Positions 9,201 to 17,379 of a stretch of 48,544 nucleotides of DNA are shown here, in pieces. The stretch lies in contig DQIQ01000009.1 in the NCBI GenBank assembly GCA_003942085.1, forward strand, positions 1-48,544. The letters run 5' to 3'. Made by a program: the position numbers and the translations under genes. The DNA is from Thermoplasmata archaeon. Its GTDB lineage: Archaea > Thermoplasmatota > E2 > DHVEG-1. The first letter of the stretch is position 1, and the number at the start of each line of letters is the position of its first letter. Under the pieces are notes generated by a model, which saw only the letters and a program-made list of their open reading frames with translations, had not been told where the DNA came from and did no database searches.

Positions 9201-9857
9201 GAGCCGGTGAACATGCGAGCACTTGAAGAATATGAGCATCAGATGGAGCGTAAAAAGAAATTCGATGAGGACGTCGGGCATCTCAATAACCAGAAGAAGA
9301 ACCTTGTCAAGCTCGTCGAGGAGATAACCAGCAAGAAAAAAGAGCGTTTCTTCGAGGTGTACGATGAGATCAACAAGAACTTTAAGGAAATCTATGCGCA
9401 GTTATCTGAGGGCGGGGAAGCTGAGCTACTGTTGGAAGATGAGGAAAACGTCTTTGATGGCGGGCTGACTATCAAAGCCAGACCCCATGGGAAGAAGGTC
9501 CTGCGACTTGCTGCACTCTCTGGTGGGGAGAAAAGTATTGCTTCACTCGGGTTCATCTTTTCGATTCAGCAGTATGACCCAAGCCCGTTCTACGTGCTTG
9601 ACGAAATCGACATGTTCCTTGACGGCGTGAACGCCGAGATCGTCTCACGGATGATCAAGAGTCGAGCGGAGCATTCACAGTTCATCAGCGTATCACTGCG
9701 TAAGATAGCATTGAAAGAGGCAAACTACCTTTATGGTGTCACGATGCATGATTCCGGTATCTCTGAGATGATCGGAAATATCGACCCTGATTCAGTGGGG
9801 CCAAAGGGTGAAATCAAGACAATACGACAGGAGGTGCTCCCGCATGGAGCTGGATAA
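6228..9857 (+). CDS. smc: Chromosome segregation ATPase SMC
   Basis: 1209 aa, the usual SMC length. Walker A GPNGSGKS at 33-40; two long charged coiled-coil stretches (~170-500 and ~690-1040); a hinge at ~535-690 beginning GVRGTIAELAQV and containing GGAMVGGSP; C-terminal ABC signature LSGGEKS near 1096 and Walker B FYVLDEIDMFLDG near 1121. The protein dimerises at the hinge and, with ScpA and ScpB, forms the prokaryotic condensin-like ring that organises and separates chromosomes. It is first gene of a three-gene operon: its stop overlaps the scpA start by 14 bases. All catalytic motifs are present. The start at 6228 gives the canonical N-terminus (MTVYLKQVEMENFKSFG). Identification is essentially certain. 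Confidence 0.98.
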   Translation: MTVYLKQVEMENFKSFGHKLTVPFYPGFTAITGPNGSGKSNIVDAILFVLGPRSSKVMRAGRLTDLIFNGGKNRKNPSKYCKVSLVFDNSQRKMRIDADEVVLTRLIKRAPLKDNPDNYYSYFYINDRAASFTEFIDLLTHARISGEGYNIIKQGDVTSLVEMGSVDRRKIVDGIAGISTFDADIEKAETERGDVDKNLERIDIILNEITSQIRQLKKDRDAAYQYKELKDKLYETKAMIAYKKKQEIESQISEVNKQITSYETEQNKFEERKEKLKTHYTELQQKLDEIEKKIGDAGGNEANDIKEKIDTMRSETIKIDERVNYSNDEVAEKKKEKKELESSLEEITKELEDYATQKNEMTIKIQDIEKTLKTKETELGKLREEIAQSDDTSMDITRELVKMREEYNNKQTETHEHELKRDRLKEKLDGLDLQIAELQETKSTYEFELKDIDWQVSELHKGKQESGKKVKESEKQLFEKKKRESEITEQLADLEKAILKMQREQSKLQAERDAAQTIGAKYNSAVESILAARNSGELKGVRGTIAELAQVDEKYKLSLEIAAGPRMQAVVVEDDAAAAEAIGYLQKKKLGRATFLPINKMIVGKPRAQSLMTVKDESSQGFAIDLVSFDQDYRGAFWYVFGDTVIVSTLSDARRLMGGVRLVDMKGDLIEAGGAMVGGSPPSERLSFGSADQRTLDEITRRLNGAIQSQDLLSEELAQLKKDIGELENVFRTLKGETDAGMQTKDFDVRRKEFAGKLDILARDLEVKQKERESIDTENTQILIYLEECRKRLNDLNALKEEKGKHLLKSTKKEVAQAMRSLEKTVSELQETVLKLHSEQETIQKKIELLDERKTELTEKITTSDADVETLKQTVIALKETRVKAQDELKALMTVEETMSGKTKELALERDTLYKKTVGIENELETISTKTESYLDLVARAKYRLPTLEDSIKELDQEIALYHVEIKETKLPPIESMKETILSVEQTMQQLEPVNMRALEEYEHQMERKKKFDEDVGHLNNQKKNLVKLVEEITSKKKERFFEVYDEINKNFKEIYAQLSEGGEAELLLEDEENVFDGGLTIKARPHGKKVLRLAALSGGEKSIASLGFIFSIQQYDPSPFYVLDEIDMFLDGVNAEIVSRMIKSRAEHSQFISVSLRKIALKEANYLYGVTMHDSGISEMIGNIDPDSVGPKGEIKTIRQEVLPHGAG

Positions 9858-10710
9858 CGACGTAATCAACCATCTTTTATTCCATAAAGCCTTAATTGAT
9901 GAAAACAACGATATGACTCGGATGAACCAGTACCTTGAGATGGCTAAAGCAGCTGCCACCGGGGAGTCTGATTCTATTGAGAGCCCGTTTGACCGATCGG
10001 TCTATCTTGCGTTTGATTTGGTGCTGAAACAGCATATGAACCCGTGGGATATCGACCTTGTCGGTTTCTCATCAATGTATCTGAAACGAGCGAAAAAAGA
10101 GAAAATCGATCTGATGACCGCAGGGAGGATCATTTATATGGCATGGAGGGTCCTGCGGATGCAGAGCGATCATCTCGTGGTGAATATGGAGACCAAAGAA
10201 GAGGAAATCGAACAAGGTTTCGGCTGGGAGGATATCCCAACCGCCACCTGGTTGGCCAACGATGACGAGTACTCCTACACCAATCTGCTCATGAAGATGC
10301 CTCAGTCGCCCCTTGAGGAGCCGCTACGTCGTGATTCCACCAGGAAAGTCACGCTTATCGAGCTACTGAGTGCGTTTGATGAGGTGCGCAAAGAATCAGA
10401 GCAATACAAACTCCTTGACCACTTACGACAGGAAGAGCGCATACTCCTTGAGCAGAAGGCACGCAAAGCGATGAAAGGCTCAGCCCATGAGGACCACTTG
10501 GAGGAAGATGTCGCATCAGTGTGGGAACGGATCTGTCAATTCCCGAAAAAATCCATGAATTTCACTGAACTGTGCGAGGTCGACAGCCCAGAGGAGCGTA
10601 TTAAGACGTTTATCTCTATTTTGTTCCTTGCGTATGAAAAAAAGATCATGGTCCATCAACAGAAGTTCCCGTACGGAGAAATTTTTATTAAAACAATAGG
10701 ATATACATGA
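9844..10710 (+). CDS. scpA: Segregation and condensation protein A (SMC kleisin)
   Basis: 288 aa from the ATG at 9844, preferred over the in-frame GTG at 9808 because AGGAGGTG lies just before it. Kleisin features: an N-terminal region with YLAFDLVLKQHMNPWDIDL and FSSMYLKRAKKEKIDLMTAGRII (kleisin-type helices that bind the SMC head), an acidic middle, and a C-terminal winged-helix-like part ending in EIFIKTIGYT. ScpA bridges the two SMC heads. It overlaps smc and is followed 13 bp later by scpB, so the three subunits are made from one message. Length is close to euryarchaeal ScpA. Confidence 0.93.
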   Translation: MELDNDVINHLLFHKALIDENNDMTRMNQYLEMAKAAATGESDSIESPFDRSVYLAFDLVLKQHMNPWDIDLVGFSSMYLKRAKKEKIDLMTAGRIIYMAWRVLRMQSDHLVVNMETKEEEIEQGFGWEDIPTATWLANDDEYSYTNLLMKMPQSPLEEPLRRDSTRKVTLIELLSAFDEVRKESEQYKLLDHLRQEERILLEQKARKAMKGSAHEDHLEEDVASVWERICQFPKKSMNFTELCEVDSPEERIKTFISILFLAYEKKIMVHQQKFPYGEIFIKTIGYT

Positions 10711-10723
10711 GAGGAGAACAGGT

Positions 10724-11341
10724 ATGAGTGTAAAAGAAGATCGCTTGGTCGAATCATTGATATTCTCTGCAGGTAAACCACTCAGTGTCGAGGAAATCCA
10801 GGAGACGACCGGGTTGCCACCGAAACATGTCACTGAAGCTATTGAACATCTTATGCAGTCCTATAACATCGACCGCAAAGACCAAACATCCCTTGAGGTC
10901 GTAAAAGCTGGCAACAAGTTTACCATGCAGGTGAAAAAAACGTTCACCGATCAGTCGATGATGGTGGCAAAACCTGAGATTGGAACTGATCTGTTAAAGA
11001 CCCTGGCACTGATTGCGTTTCATCAGCCGGTGAAACAATCAAACCTGCGCCATATGATCGGGGAGCGGATCTATGCTGATGTCGATCAACTGATGAGTCT
11101 GCATCTTATCCATTCGGCGCCACATGGCTCAACTGAACTGTTAACCACGACACGGCTGTTCCCGGAGTATTTCGGTATTGATTCGACAAGACCAGAAGAG
11201 ATCAGAGAGTTTTTAGCAAAAAAGGTCATCGGACATGTGGTGAAAGAAAAATCTGTTGAACCCTCCGAAAAAGAAGAATCTCTTTCTGAAGAAAGCGATG
11301 ACGAAGCCCCTGTTCAATCACAAATGAAAAAGGATGAATGA
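10724..11341 (+). CDS. scpB: Segregation and condensation protein B
   Basis: 205 aa. Two winged-helix domains in tandem: the first from LVESLIFSAGKPLSVEEI (~8-25), the second around DLLKTLALIAFHQPVKQSNLR (~88-108), with the ScpB-typical ending TTRLFPEYFGID. The last ~35 residues are strongly acidic and low-complexity (EKEESLSEESDDE), outside the folded core. It binds ScpA and completes the SMC complex. GAGGAG precedes the ATG at 10724. Together with scpA this gives the full bacterial-type SMC-ScpAB set. Confidence 0.93.
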   Translation: MSVKEDRLVESLIFSAGKPLSVEEIQETTGLPPKHVTEAIEHLMQSYNIDRKDQTSLEVVKAGNKFTMQVKKTFTDQSMMVAKPEIGTDLLKTLALIAFHQPVKQSNLRHMIGERIYADVDQLMSLHLIHSAPHGSTELLTTTRLFPEYFGIDSTRPEEIREFLAKKVIGHVVKEKSVEPSEKEESLSEESDDEAPVQSQMKKDE

Positions 11342-11438
11342 TCCATTCTTCCATCTTTCTTTGAAAAATAAGTAATTACTGAAGCGTAAATTTTTAAGGG
11401 AACTGGTGATATTTGATTTGAACATGGGAGCGAGACCT

Positions 11439-12137
11439 ATGGTGAATTGTTCGAAGTGTGGAACGAAAAACGAAGATGATGCAGCATTTTGTACGAAATG
11501 TGGCGTGTCCTTGCATTCTGATATAGGGTCTACTATTGAACAACATGCGAAGCAATTTGCACAAGATATGGAGCAGGTCGGTAAAAAAGTCGGAGACCAG
11601 ATGGCACAGGCAGCAAAAAAAGTCCATGAGACGACCCAAAAAGAAGCCCGACAGTTTGAACACCGAATGGATCGAGTGAATCGTCATGCGGAGAATTGGT
11701 ATAATAAAACCTTTGGCCCGTTCGGACCATTGCTTGAAAGCTTCATTTTTTTGATCGTGTTCCGTGTCGCAATCATGGTGATGGAACTTCCTAATGTAGA
11801 TGCCCCAGACGTACACATCATTGCTACCATCCTTTTGCCATATATCTTACCGCTCTTTGCATTGACACTCCTTTCAAATTACACACAATATCTTTCAAAA
11901 AAATTCTTCAAAATCAAGGTGTTTTCACCGCTCTTGTACGCCATTTTTTTTGTCCTGCTCTTCTGGATTGTTTCAAAAATCCTTTACGATGCAAGCACTC
12001 AATTTACTATCATAGATCTTCGGACTGCGGCGCTTTCGCTTGAAAATAGTCTGCCGACAGTTTTTGTCTTCGTCCTTCTTATTGGGTATGTGATTTTGGT
12101 CCTAAGTTTGCCAAGGGACCAAAAGGAAAAACCATAA
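11439..12137 (+). CDS. Zinc-ribbon multi-pass membrane protein, paralog 1
   Basis: 232 aa from the ATG at 11439; upstream GTG 11406 and ATG 11424 are in frame, but 11439 matches the paralog downstream and follows a GGGAGCG site. The N-terminus is a zinc ribbon (CSKCGTKNEDDAAFCTKCG), followed by an amphipathic, charged helical stretch (~35-85) and four to five membrane helices to the end. Zinc ribbons of this type (zinc_ribbon_2 / DUF7577-like) are very common on archaeal membrane proteins and usually lie in the cytoplasm. No function is recognised. It is co-directional with smc-scpAB after a 97-bp gap. Confidence 0.78.
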   Translation: MVNCSKCGTKNEDDAAFCTKCGVSLHSDIGSTIEQHAKQFAQDMEQVGKKVGDQMAQAAKKVHETTQKEARQFEHRMDRVNRHAENWYNKTFGPFGPLLESFIFLIVFRVAIMVMELPNVDAPDVHIIATILLPYILPLFALTLLSNYTQYLSKKFFKIKVFSPLLYAIFFVLLFWIVSKILYDASTQFTIIDLRTAALSLENSLPTVFVFVLLIGYVILVLSLPRDQKEKP

Positions 12138-12187
12138 AAAAGGGTATAGAATATATGAGTCTCTGATGATTGGTTGGAGGTCAAGGT

Positions 12188-12535
12188 ATGGTATATTGTG
12201 CGAAATGTGGAACAAAAAATGAAGATGATGCTACATTCTGTAAAAGCTGCGGTGCTTCGCTGACCGGTTCCAGACCAGAGTATGACCGGCATCGGGATCA
12301 ACGATGTGAAGAAGAATGTGCTGGTGGAAAAGGCGGCCGCGGATGGGCGATGTTCTGGGGCGTCATTATCATCCTGATTGGTCTTGCGATTCTCTTTGAA
12401 GTGGTCCTCAAAGATATGGCGAAAACCTATTCGGCTCTTTCATGGGTCAATTCGGTTCAATGGAACTGGATTTTCGCGTTTGTCATTGCGATTTTCATCA
12501 TCATCTTCGGTCTGCGTATCGTCTCTCGTCGTTAA
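12188..12535 (+). CDS. Small zinc-ribbon membrane protein, paralog 2
   Basis: 115 aa from the ATG at 12188, with GGAGG at 12176-12180; an in-frame TTG at 12170 is less likely. It has the same zinc ribbon as the gene before it (CAKCGTKNEDDATFCKSCG), a basic/Gly-rich linker (~25-50), and two membrane helices (FWGVIIILIGLAILFEVV and WIFAFVIAIFIIIFGLRIV). The ribbon is nearly identical between the two genes while the membrane parts differ, so the ribbon may have been duplicated or swapped. Function unknown. It converges on the next gene with a 4-bp overlap at the 3' ends. Confidence 0.78.
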   Translation: MVYCAKCGTKNEDDATFCKSCGASLTGSRPEYDRHRDQRCEEECAGGKGGRGWAMFWGVIIILIGLAILFEVVLKDMAKTYSALSWVNSVQWNWIFAFVIAIFIIIFGLRIVSRR

Positions 12536-13239
12536 ACAGGGGCCGTATACATTTTGCAGGATTCTGAACAATTGATACAGTAGGCTCTATGATACCAGGA
12601 TGAGAGCTGTATCCTCGTATCAAGCCAAAGAAAACAGAGTAATATGGTAAAAAAACCATACACAAATGTTCCAGTTAGTCCTTCGACAGCTATCGTGATT
12701 ATGAAAAAACTAATCGGCAACATACTATTGATAAAAACATGGAGTATCGCAGATTTCCTCTGATAAAGGATTTCAACATACACAACAGGGAGGATCAACA
12801 AACCAAGTGCAAGCAAGACATACGACACCGCTTTTGTAAGCTGAATATCTACCGCCAAATAGAGGATCATTAAAAGGATTGAAGCACATAATCCAATGAA
12901 GAGACCAAGGCACCCTGCGCACCAGGTCTTCTTTTTCCATTGAACTGTATGATTCTGAAACGTTGGACAATCTGGATGATGACCCTCAAACGATCGTTTT
13001 ACCTGCAGTGCCATATTTTTTTCTTTGTTTTTACCTTTTGAAAAATATCGTCGTACCCAATTGGGATATAACGTAAAAGAAATGCCGACGATGCAGCAGA
13101 GGATAAACACACTTGCAATCCCAGCTTTCTCCGGTAAAGAGATGGGATGGGGCAATGTCGTAATCACGATTAAAATAATCAATACCGTTGCGATAAACGA
13201 GAATGTGAGATACGCACAAAGAGTCTTTGTGTATCTCAA
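12532..13239 (-). CDS. Cysteine-rich multi-pass membrane protein (DUF2085-like motif)
   Basis: 235 aa. The start is a TTG at 13239 with GAGGAGA before it; no ATG occurs until well after the first helix, so TTG is the only sensible start. Two N-terminal helices, a cytosolic or external segment with GHHPDCPTF and WCAGCLGLFIG, then four more helices, and a C-terminal CINCSESCK. The H-x-x-D-C plus C-x-x-C-x-G arrangement recalls DUF2085-type membrane proteins with a metal-binding look; this is a motif resemblance only. It overlaps the end of the radical SAM gene by 4 bp, so the two are translationally coupled. Confidence 0.65.
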   Translation of the reverse strand: MRYTKTLCAYLTFSFIATVLIILIVITTLPHPISLPEKAGIASVFILCCIVGISFTLYPNWVRRYFSKGKNKEKNMALQVKRSFEGHHPDCPTFQNHTVQWKKKTWCAGCLGLFIGLCASILLMILYLAVDIQLTKAVSYVLLALGLLILPVVYVEILYQRKSAILHVFINSMLPISFFIITIAVEGLTGTFVYGFFTILLCFLWLDTRIQLSSWYHRAYCINCSESCKMYTAPV

Positions 13240-14663
13240 ATTAATCTCCTCAATTTTTCAAGGACAAACTGACCTGCCATATGTCGGTACATTGTTCGTT
13301 TCAATATGTTTTTCGAAAGCACCCCTGCAATACCCTTGGTCACTGACCCGTAAAACGCGCGGTAACAACGCCAGAGTTCCTCCTGGACTTCGCTTCTCGT
13401 CAGTGATTCTGTGGACATGATCGCATGTGCCATGTCGTAATTGGCGTAATTCGTATCTTCGATCCATCCGTTTTTTTTCGCATTCTCATAATAAACAGTC
13501 CCTGGGAACGGTGTGAGTGTGGTATAAATCGCAACATCCGGGGCAAGATCGACAGAGAACTGTCGGAGCCTTTCGATAGACTCATGGGTATCTCGCCGTG
13601 CGCCAATCACAAACATCGCATGAGCAAAGATATCATTTTGTCTCAATGTGTTCATCGCGGTATACGCATCCGAGGTTTTTGTCCCTTTTTTATATTCTTT
13701 CAGTGTCTCTTCAGAATCATTTTCCACACCGCACATGATCCAGTAGGTGCCCACCTCCCTGAGCTTTCCGATGAGGTCCTGATGATGTGCGATATCATCG
13801 GTTCGCGTCTGGAAAAAGAGCATGATGTCATCCTTGCATCGTTTCTGTTTGAGCTCCTCATACAATTGTTTTCCCCGAGCGCTAAGCTTCATATGATCAT
13901 CAGCAAGCCAGAGGAACACGCCTCCGTAGGTTTCGTTGAGGAATTCAATTTCATCAGCAATGCGTTTTGCTGACTTGGTCCTCCACCTGCTCCCCCAATG
14001 ATTCCATTGTGTACAAAAGGAGCATTGGTGTTCGCACCCCCGAGCACCTTCTAAAATCATGTATCTGGTGTTCCTTCCGGCCATCATCGTGAAATGATAG
14101 CGCTTCAGGTTCTCTTCCACCAGATGATACGCTGGATACGGAAGTGTATCAAGATTTTCAATTAAGGGACGTGCTGGATTATGTATGATTTTATCATTTT
14201 TACGATACGATATCCCTTGTACTGCAGTTATTTTTCCTTTGTTTTCCAGTGTTTTTATAAGATCAACGACCGTCAGTTCCCCTTCGCCTCTCACGATATA
14301 GTCGATCTCAGGAAAACTTTGTAAGGATTCATCCGGGGTAAACGAAAAATGAATACCACCCACTATTGTCACGATATCTTCGCTGACGGTTTTTGCTATC
14401 TCACAGGTTCTTGCGCAGGTATATGTGTTTGTAGTAAACCCTGAGGTAAGGACTATGGATGGATGTGTGGATTCGATGTATTTCTGAAGACCCTGCCAGT
14501 CGAGTTGATCCGCTTGACAGTCAACGATATCGATGTCAACTCCAGGACATTCTTGCTCTACGTAGGCGGCAAGGATCAACAAGGAGGATGGCGGAGGAAG
14601 GTACTCCCCCATGACAAACCAGAAGTTCCGTGGTGGTTCAACAAACAGAATCGATGATTTCAT
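13236..14663 (-). CDS. B12-binding-type radical SAM enzyme
   Basis: 475 aa from the ATG at 14663. TATA element CTATATAT at 14687-14694 predicts transcription starting at this ATG, so the message is probably leaderless (alternatives: ATG 14669, TTG 14672). An N-terminal Rossmann-like cobalamin-binding-type domain (~1-150: FVEPPRNFWF, VLTSGFTTNT, VGGIHFSFTPDE, IVRGEGE) is followed by a radical SAM barrel with the cluster triad C210-x3-C214-x2-C217 (CEHQCSFC). The classic DxHxxG B12 ligand is not seen, so cofactor binding is uncertain. COG1032 enzymes methylate or rearrange unreactive carbons, often in lipid or natural-product pathways; substrate unknown. Neighbour: membrane protein overlapping its 3' end. 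Confidence 0.85.
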   Translation of the reverse strand: MKSSILFVEPPRNFWFVMGEYLPPPSSLLILAAYVEQECPGVDIDIVDCQADQLDWQGLQKYIESTHPSIVLTSGFTTNTYTCARTCEIAKTVSEDIVTIVGGIHFSFTPDESLQSFPEIDYIVRGEGELTVVDLIKTLENKGKITAVQGISYRKNDKIIHNPARPLIENLDTLPYPAYHLVEENLKRYHFTMMAGRNTRYMILEGARGCEHQCSFCTQWNHWGSRWRTKSAKRIADEIEFLNETYGGVFLWLADDHMKLSARGKQLYEELKQKRCKDDIMLFFQTRTDDIAHHQDLIGKLREVGTYWIMCGVENDSEETLKEYKKGTKTSDAYTAMNTLRQNDIFAHAMFVIGARRDTHESIERLRQFSVDLAPDVAIYTTLTPFPGTVYYENAKKNGWIEDTNYANYDMAHAIMSTESLTRSEVQEELWRCYRAFYGSVTKGIAGVLSKNILKRTMYRHMAGQFVLEKLRRLI

Positions 14664-14686
14664 CAGCATCAATTCAGATAACCGAC

Positions 14687-14694
14687 GATATATA
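14687..14694 (-). promoter_or_regulatory. TATA box for the radical SAM gene at 13.2-14.7 kb
   Basis: CTATATAT centred ~27 bp before the ATG at 14663, supporting a leaderless transcript and that start choice. Confidence 0.55.
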
Positions 14695-14730
14695 GAAATA
14701 GATTTTTATCGCGACGCTATTACGAATTTT

Positions 14731-14738
14731 GAAAAAAA
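14731..14738 (-). terminator. Oligo-T terminator after the papain-like protein gene
   Basis: A run of T8 on the minus strand lies 16 nt beyond the stop at 14755. Archaeal termination needs only such a run; no stem is present. Confidence 0.45.
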
Positions 14739-14754
14739 AGAATGGAAAGAGGGT

Positions 14755-16518
14755 TTAAAAGAACTTCAGCACATTTATTTCCTTGAATGCGCTGTTTCCC
14801 TCTTTGTCATACGCGACAACCTTGATGGTGTAGGTGAAGAATGCTCTGTCGCTCCACGTCCACCCGTACGGTGCGGTCATATCGGTAGATTGTAGTTGCT
14901 CGTCAGTATAGAACTCCACGCGGTCAATGCCTGATTCATTGTCTGTCGCTGTCACGTTGACATCGATCTTTCCGATGATGAGGGGTGATTTCAGTGCGAG
15001 GATCTGCTTGTTCATGAAATACAATGCATTTACCGGTTTAGTGATCGCAACCGTAGGCAGTGTAGTATCTGGCACCGGGCATATGACGACTGCCTGCTCA
15101 ACGACCGTATAATTAAACCCTGCCTGATAATCGGTGAGCCACCATTGACAGTTGATATCAGACTGCGGAGAACCAATGGAGACGTTGTAGATATCATGCG
15201 AGACTTTTGCCGCATCATTATGATCGTCTGGCGATGGATTAGCGACATTTAAGGTAGGATCACTGAACGCGATCATAGATTCTTCAGAGTTTACTCCAGC
15301 GCAGGTCACGTAGTGTCCCTCTCGTCGCTCTGAGTGTGGAGGCGGGTTGTAGTATTCTGTTTTGAATGTCCAGTCAAAAGGCGAACCGTATGGATCGGTC
15401 GGCACGTTACGCATCCATCCTTGGCCCGGTAGATAGGGGTTTCCGACATCGTAGAACCATTCATAGTGATAACCGGAGACGAGCTGGAAGACATCAAAGT
15501 AATACAGGGATCCTGGGTTCAATTGTACCGCGGGGTTAAAGTTAAATTCAACCCATGTCGGAGCGCCAAGGACACCAGGATTCATCACTACGGTTCCGAT
15601 GGGGCTAGCTGGTGGAGGAGCGTTGTACACATCGATTTGGATGTCGCAAGCGTCGCCGACGCTTTGAAGAAGAATCTGGATCGCATCAAGTCTCGTTGTT
15701 GTTGGGATAAATTCCTGGTAATCGGTCCAGGGGGCTACCTTACAGAGTTCGGGCAGTGGTCCATTGATTTGAGATTGATCGATAAATTTAGGACCGATGA
15801 CAAAATCATAGGAGCCAAGTAAAAGGATGACGTTCTGACTTCGCTCTATTTCACTTTCTATGAAGTTAAAAGTTGGTCGATCATAGGTTTGCACGGTAAA
15901 TTTATCGGTAAGACCGGTTGTGTTAAACCAATCGGTTATCGCGGATTGCATATCCCCGATATAGGTTGTTCCTTTGTCGGTGGTGTTCATTGCTCGTGCG
16001 AGAGATTCAATAAGCAACGGAGCATTGGCAGTTGCATGGTCGTCACCAGCGCCATAATTTTGGACGAGGGCGAACTGATCCTGACCGTCACCAGGGGTAC
16101 CTGCTGGGTCTGCGAATTTAGAGTCAAACCACCAGAAACAATTCGCGACTGCGACCGGGCCGCAGAAAATCCATTCTTCAACATCATCACCAACGGCAGT
16201 GCTGTTCAGATAACAATCAGGACCTGGAGCGATGCAGTTTTCAGCGATATTGTACACATCATCTCCTGCAACCGTTGAATCAATTATTCCATTTGGTCCA
16301 GGACTTATCTTTTTCCAATGATCCTGTTTCTGGTCAAAATCAGGTATCCCTTGAGGCGCATAGTTCGGATATGATGGTTTCCAGTACCATCCTCTGCTTT
16401 CCATTGGGTTATCAGTACTTTTCACAACCGACGAGTTCATTGCCTGTGCTGAGGTTATCAAAAGAACGAACAACACAACCAGAGAAACAACTACCTTTAC
16501 CATTTTGTTCTTTTTCAT
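14755..16518 (-). CDS. Secreted papain-like cysteine peptidase with inserted beta-sandwich and Ig-like tail
   Basis: 587 aa from the ATG at 16518 (GGAGGG at proper spacing; an in-frame TTG at 16533 is poorer). Signal peptide ~5-26. A duplicated motif with GDDV occurs at ~74-88 and ~98-112. The candidate nucleophile is Cys119 in IFCGPVAVANCFWW, followed by a helix; the candidate His402 sits in REGHYVTCAGVN and Asp420 in IAFSDPT, the papain/C39-like order. Between them (~265-390) lies an inserted segment rich in beta strands and Pro/Gly with TTTRLDAIQILLQ and PGSLYYFDVFQL. A C-terminal Ig-like domain (~485-587) contains NVTATDNESGIDRVEFY. It probably acts outside the cell on proteins or peptides. 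Catalytic residues are inferred from motif order only. Confidence 0.75.
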   Translation of the reverse strand: MKKNKMVKVVVSLVVLFVLLITSAQAMNSSVVKSTDNPMESRGWYWKPSYPNYAPQGIPDFDQKQDHWKKISPGPNGIIDSTVAGDDVYNIAENCIAPGPDCYLNSTAVGDDVEEWIFCGPVAVANCFWWFDSKFADPAGTPGDGQDQFALVQNYGAGDDHATANAPLLIESLARAMNTTDKGTTYIGDMQSAITDWFNTTGLTDKFTVQTYDRPTFNFIESEIERSQNVILLLGSYDFVIGPKFIDQSQINGPLPELCKVAPWTDYQEFIPTTTRLDAIQILLQSVGDACDIQIDVYNAPPPASPIGTVVMNPGVLGAPTWVEFNFNPAVQLNPGSLYYFDVFQLVSGYHYEWFYDVGNPYLPGQGWMRNVPTDPYGSPFDWTFKTEYYNPPPHSERREGHYVTCAGVNSEESMIAFSDPTLNVANPSPDDHNDAAKVSHDIYNVSIGSPQSDINCQWWLTDYQAGFNYTVVEQAVVICPVPDTTLPTVAITKPVNALYFMNKQILALKSPLIIGKIDVNVTATDNESGIDRVEFYTDEQLQSTDMTAPYGWTWSDRAFFTYTIKVVAYDKEGNSAFKEINVLKFF

Positions 16519-16720
16519 TTCTTTTCCCTCCAATCCTTCTTTATCTAATTAGTATATATAACGGGGAAATGAGAAGATGTCCTTCCTGCCTCTACTTTCT
16601 CCCCCGTGTAACAATGTTGTATAAAAAATAAATTCAACATGTATTATATATAATTTGTTCTAAAGAAAATGCCAAGCACTTTAACAATTTTTTTTTCCAT
16701 GATCCTTGATTTTATTTTTT

Positions 16721-17371
16721 TTATTTCAACTCGATGCGCTTCCCGGTGTTCATATAATAGATCTCCTCAGCCATATCGCAGGCATGATCACCACAGCGTT
16801 CCAAATATCGAGCGACAAGGATGTAATGCGTGCATATGGTAATATTCGCGGGATTCTCCATCATATAGCTTACACATTCACGAAATACCGAGTAACGTAG
16901 CGAATCAACATCGTTATCTCGTTCCGAAAAATCCTTTATTAAGGAAAGATCTCCGGTTATAAACGCAGTACGGGCATCATTTATCATTTTGCAGACGATT
17001 GCGTTCATATGTGGGATGGTGACGATTTTTTTGATGTGAGGTCCGGGGTAGATTTCCTTTGCCACATTGGCGATGTCTTTCCCATACCGTCCAATACGAT
17101 TTAGATCAACGATCATTTTTAGACAGCATGCGATCGTCCGCATATCCCGAGCCATCGGTTGATACAATGCAATTAGTTGCAAAGCCTCCTCTTCGAGATC
17201 CACGTTCATTTTTGCCAAGTCTTTTTTCTTTGAGTTGACCCATTCTGCTTTTTCGATATCAAGATTCTTTAACGACTCGACCGCAGTACATAGCATAGAT
17301 GTAGCAAGATCTGCCATTTCTAACACATTTTCTTTTAATGTATCCAATTGTATATGGAATTTTTCTACCAT
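16721..17371 (-). CDS. phoU: Phosphate-specific transport regulator PhoU
   Basis: 216 aa, two three-helix PhoU repeats: the first has AVESLKNLDIEKAEWV and LYQPMARDMRTIACCLKMIVDLNRIGRYG, the second HMNAIVCKMINDARTAF and HYILVARYLERCGDHACDMAEEI. The acidic E-x-x-x-D motifs of each repeat bind metal clusters in known PhoU structures. It damps Pst uptake when phosphate is sufficient. It is last in the pstS-pstCA-pstB-phoU order, 8 bp after pstB. Confidence 0.93.
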   Translation of the reverse strand: MVEKFHIQLDTLKENVLEMADLATSMLCTAVESLKNLDIEKAEWVNSKKKDLAKMNVDLEEEALQLIALYQPMARDMRTIACCLKMIVDLNRIGRYGKDIANVAKEIYPGPHIKKIVTIPHMNAIVCKMINDARTAFITGDLSLIKDFSERDNDVDSLRYSVFRECVSYMMENPANITICTHYILVARYLERCGDHACDMAEEIYYMNTGKRIELK

Positions 17372-17379
17372 TTTTTCAC

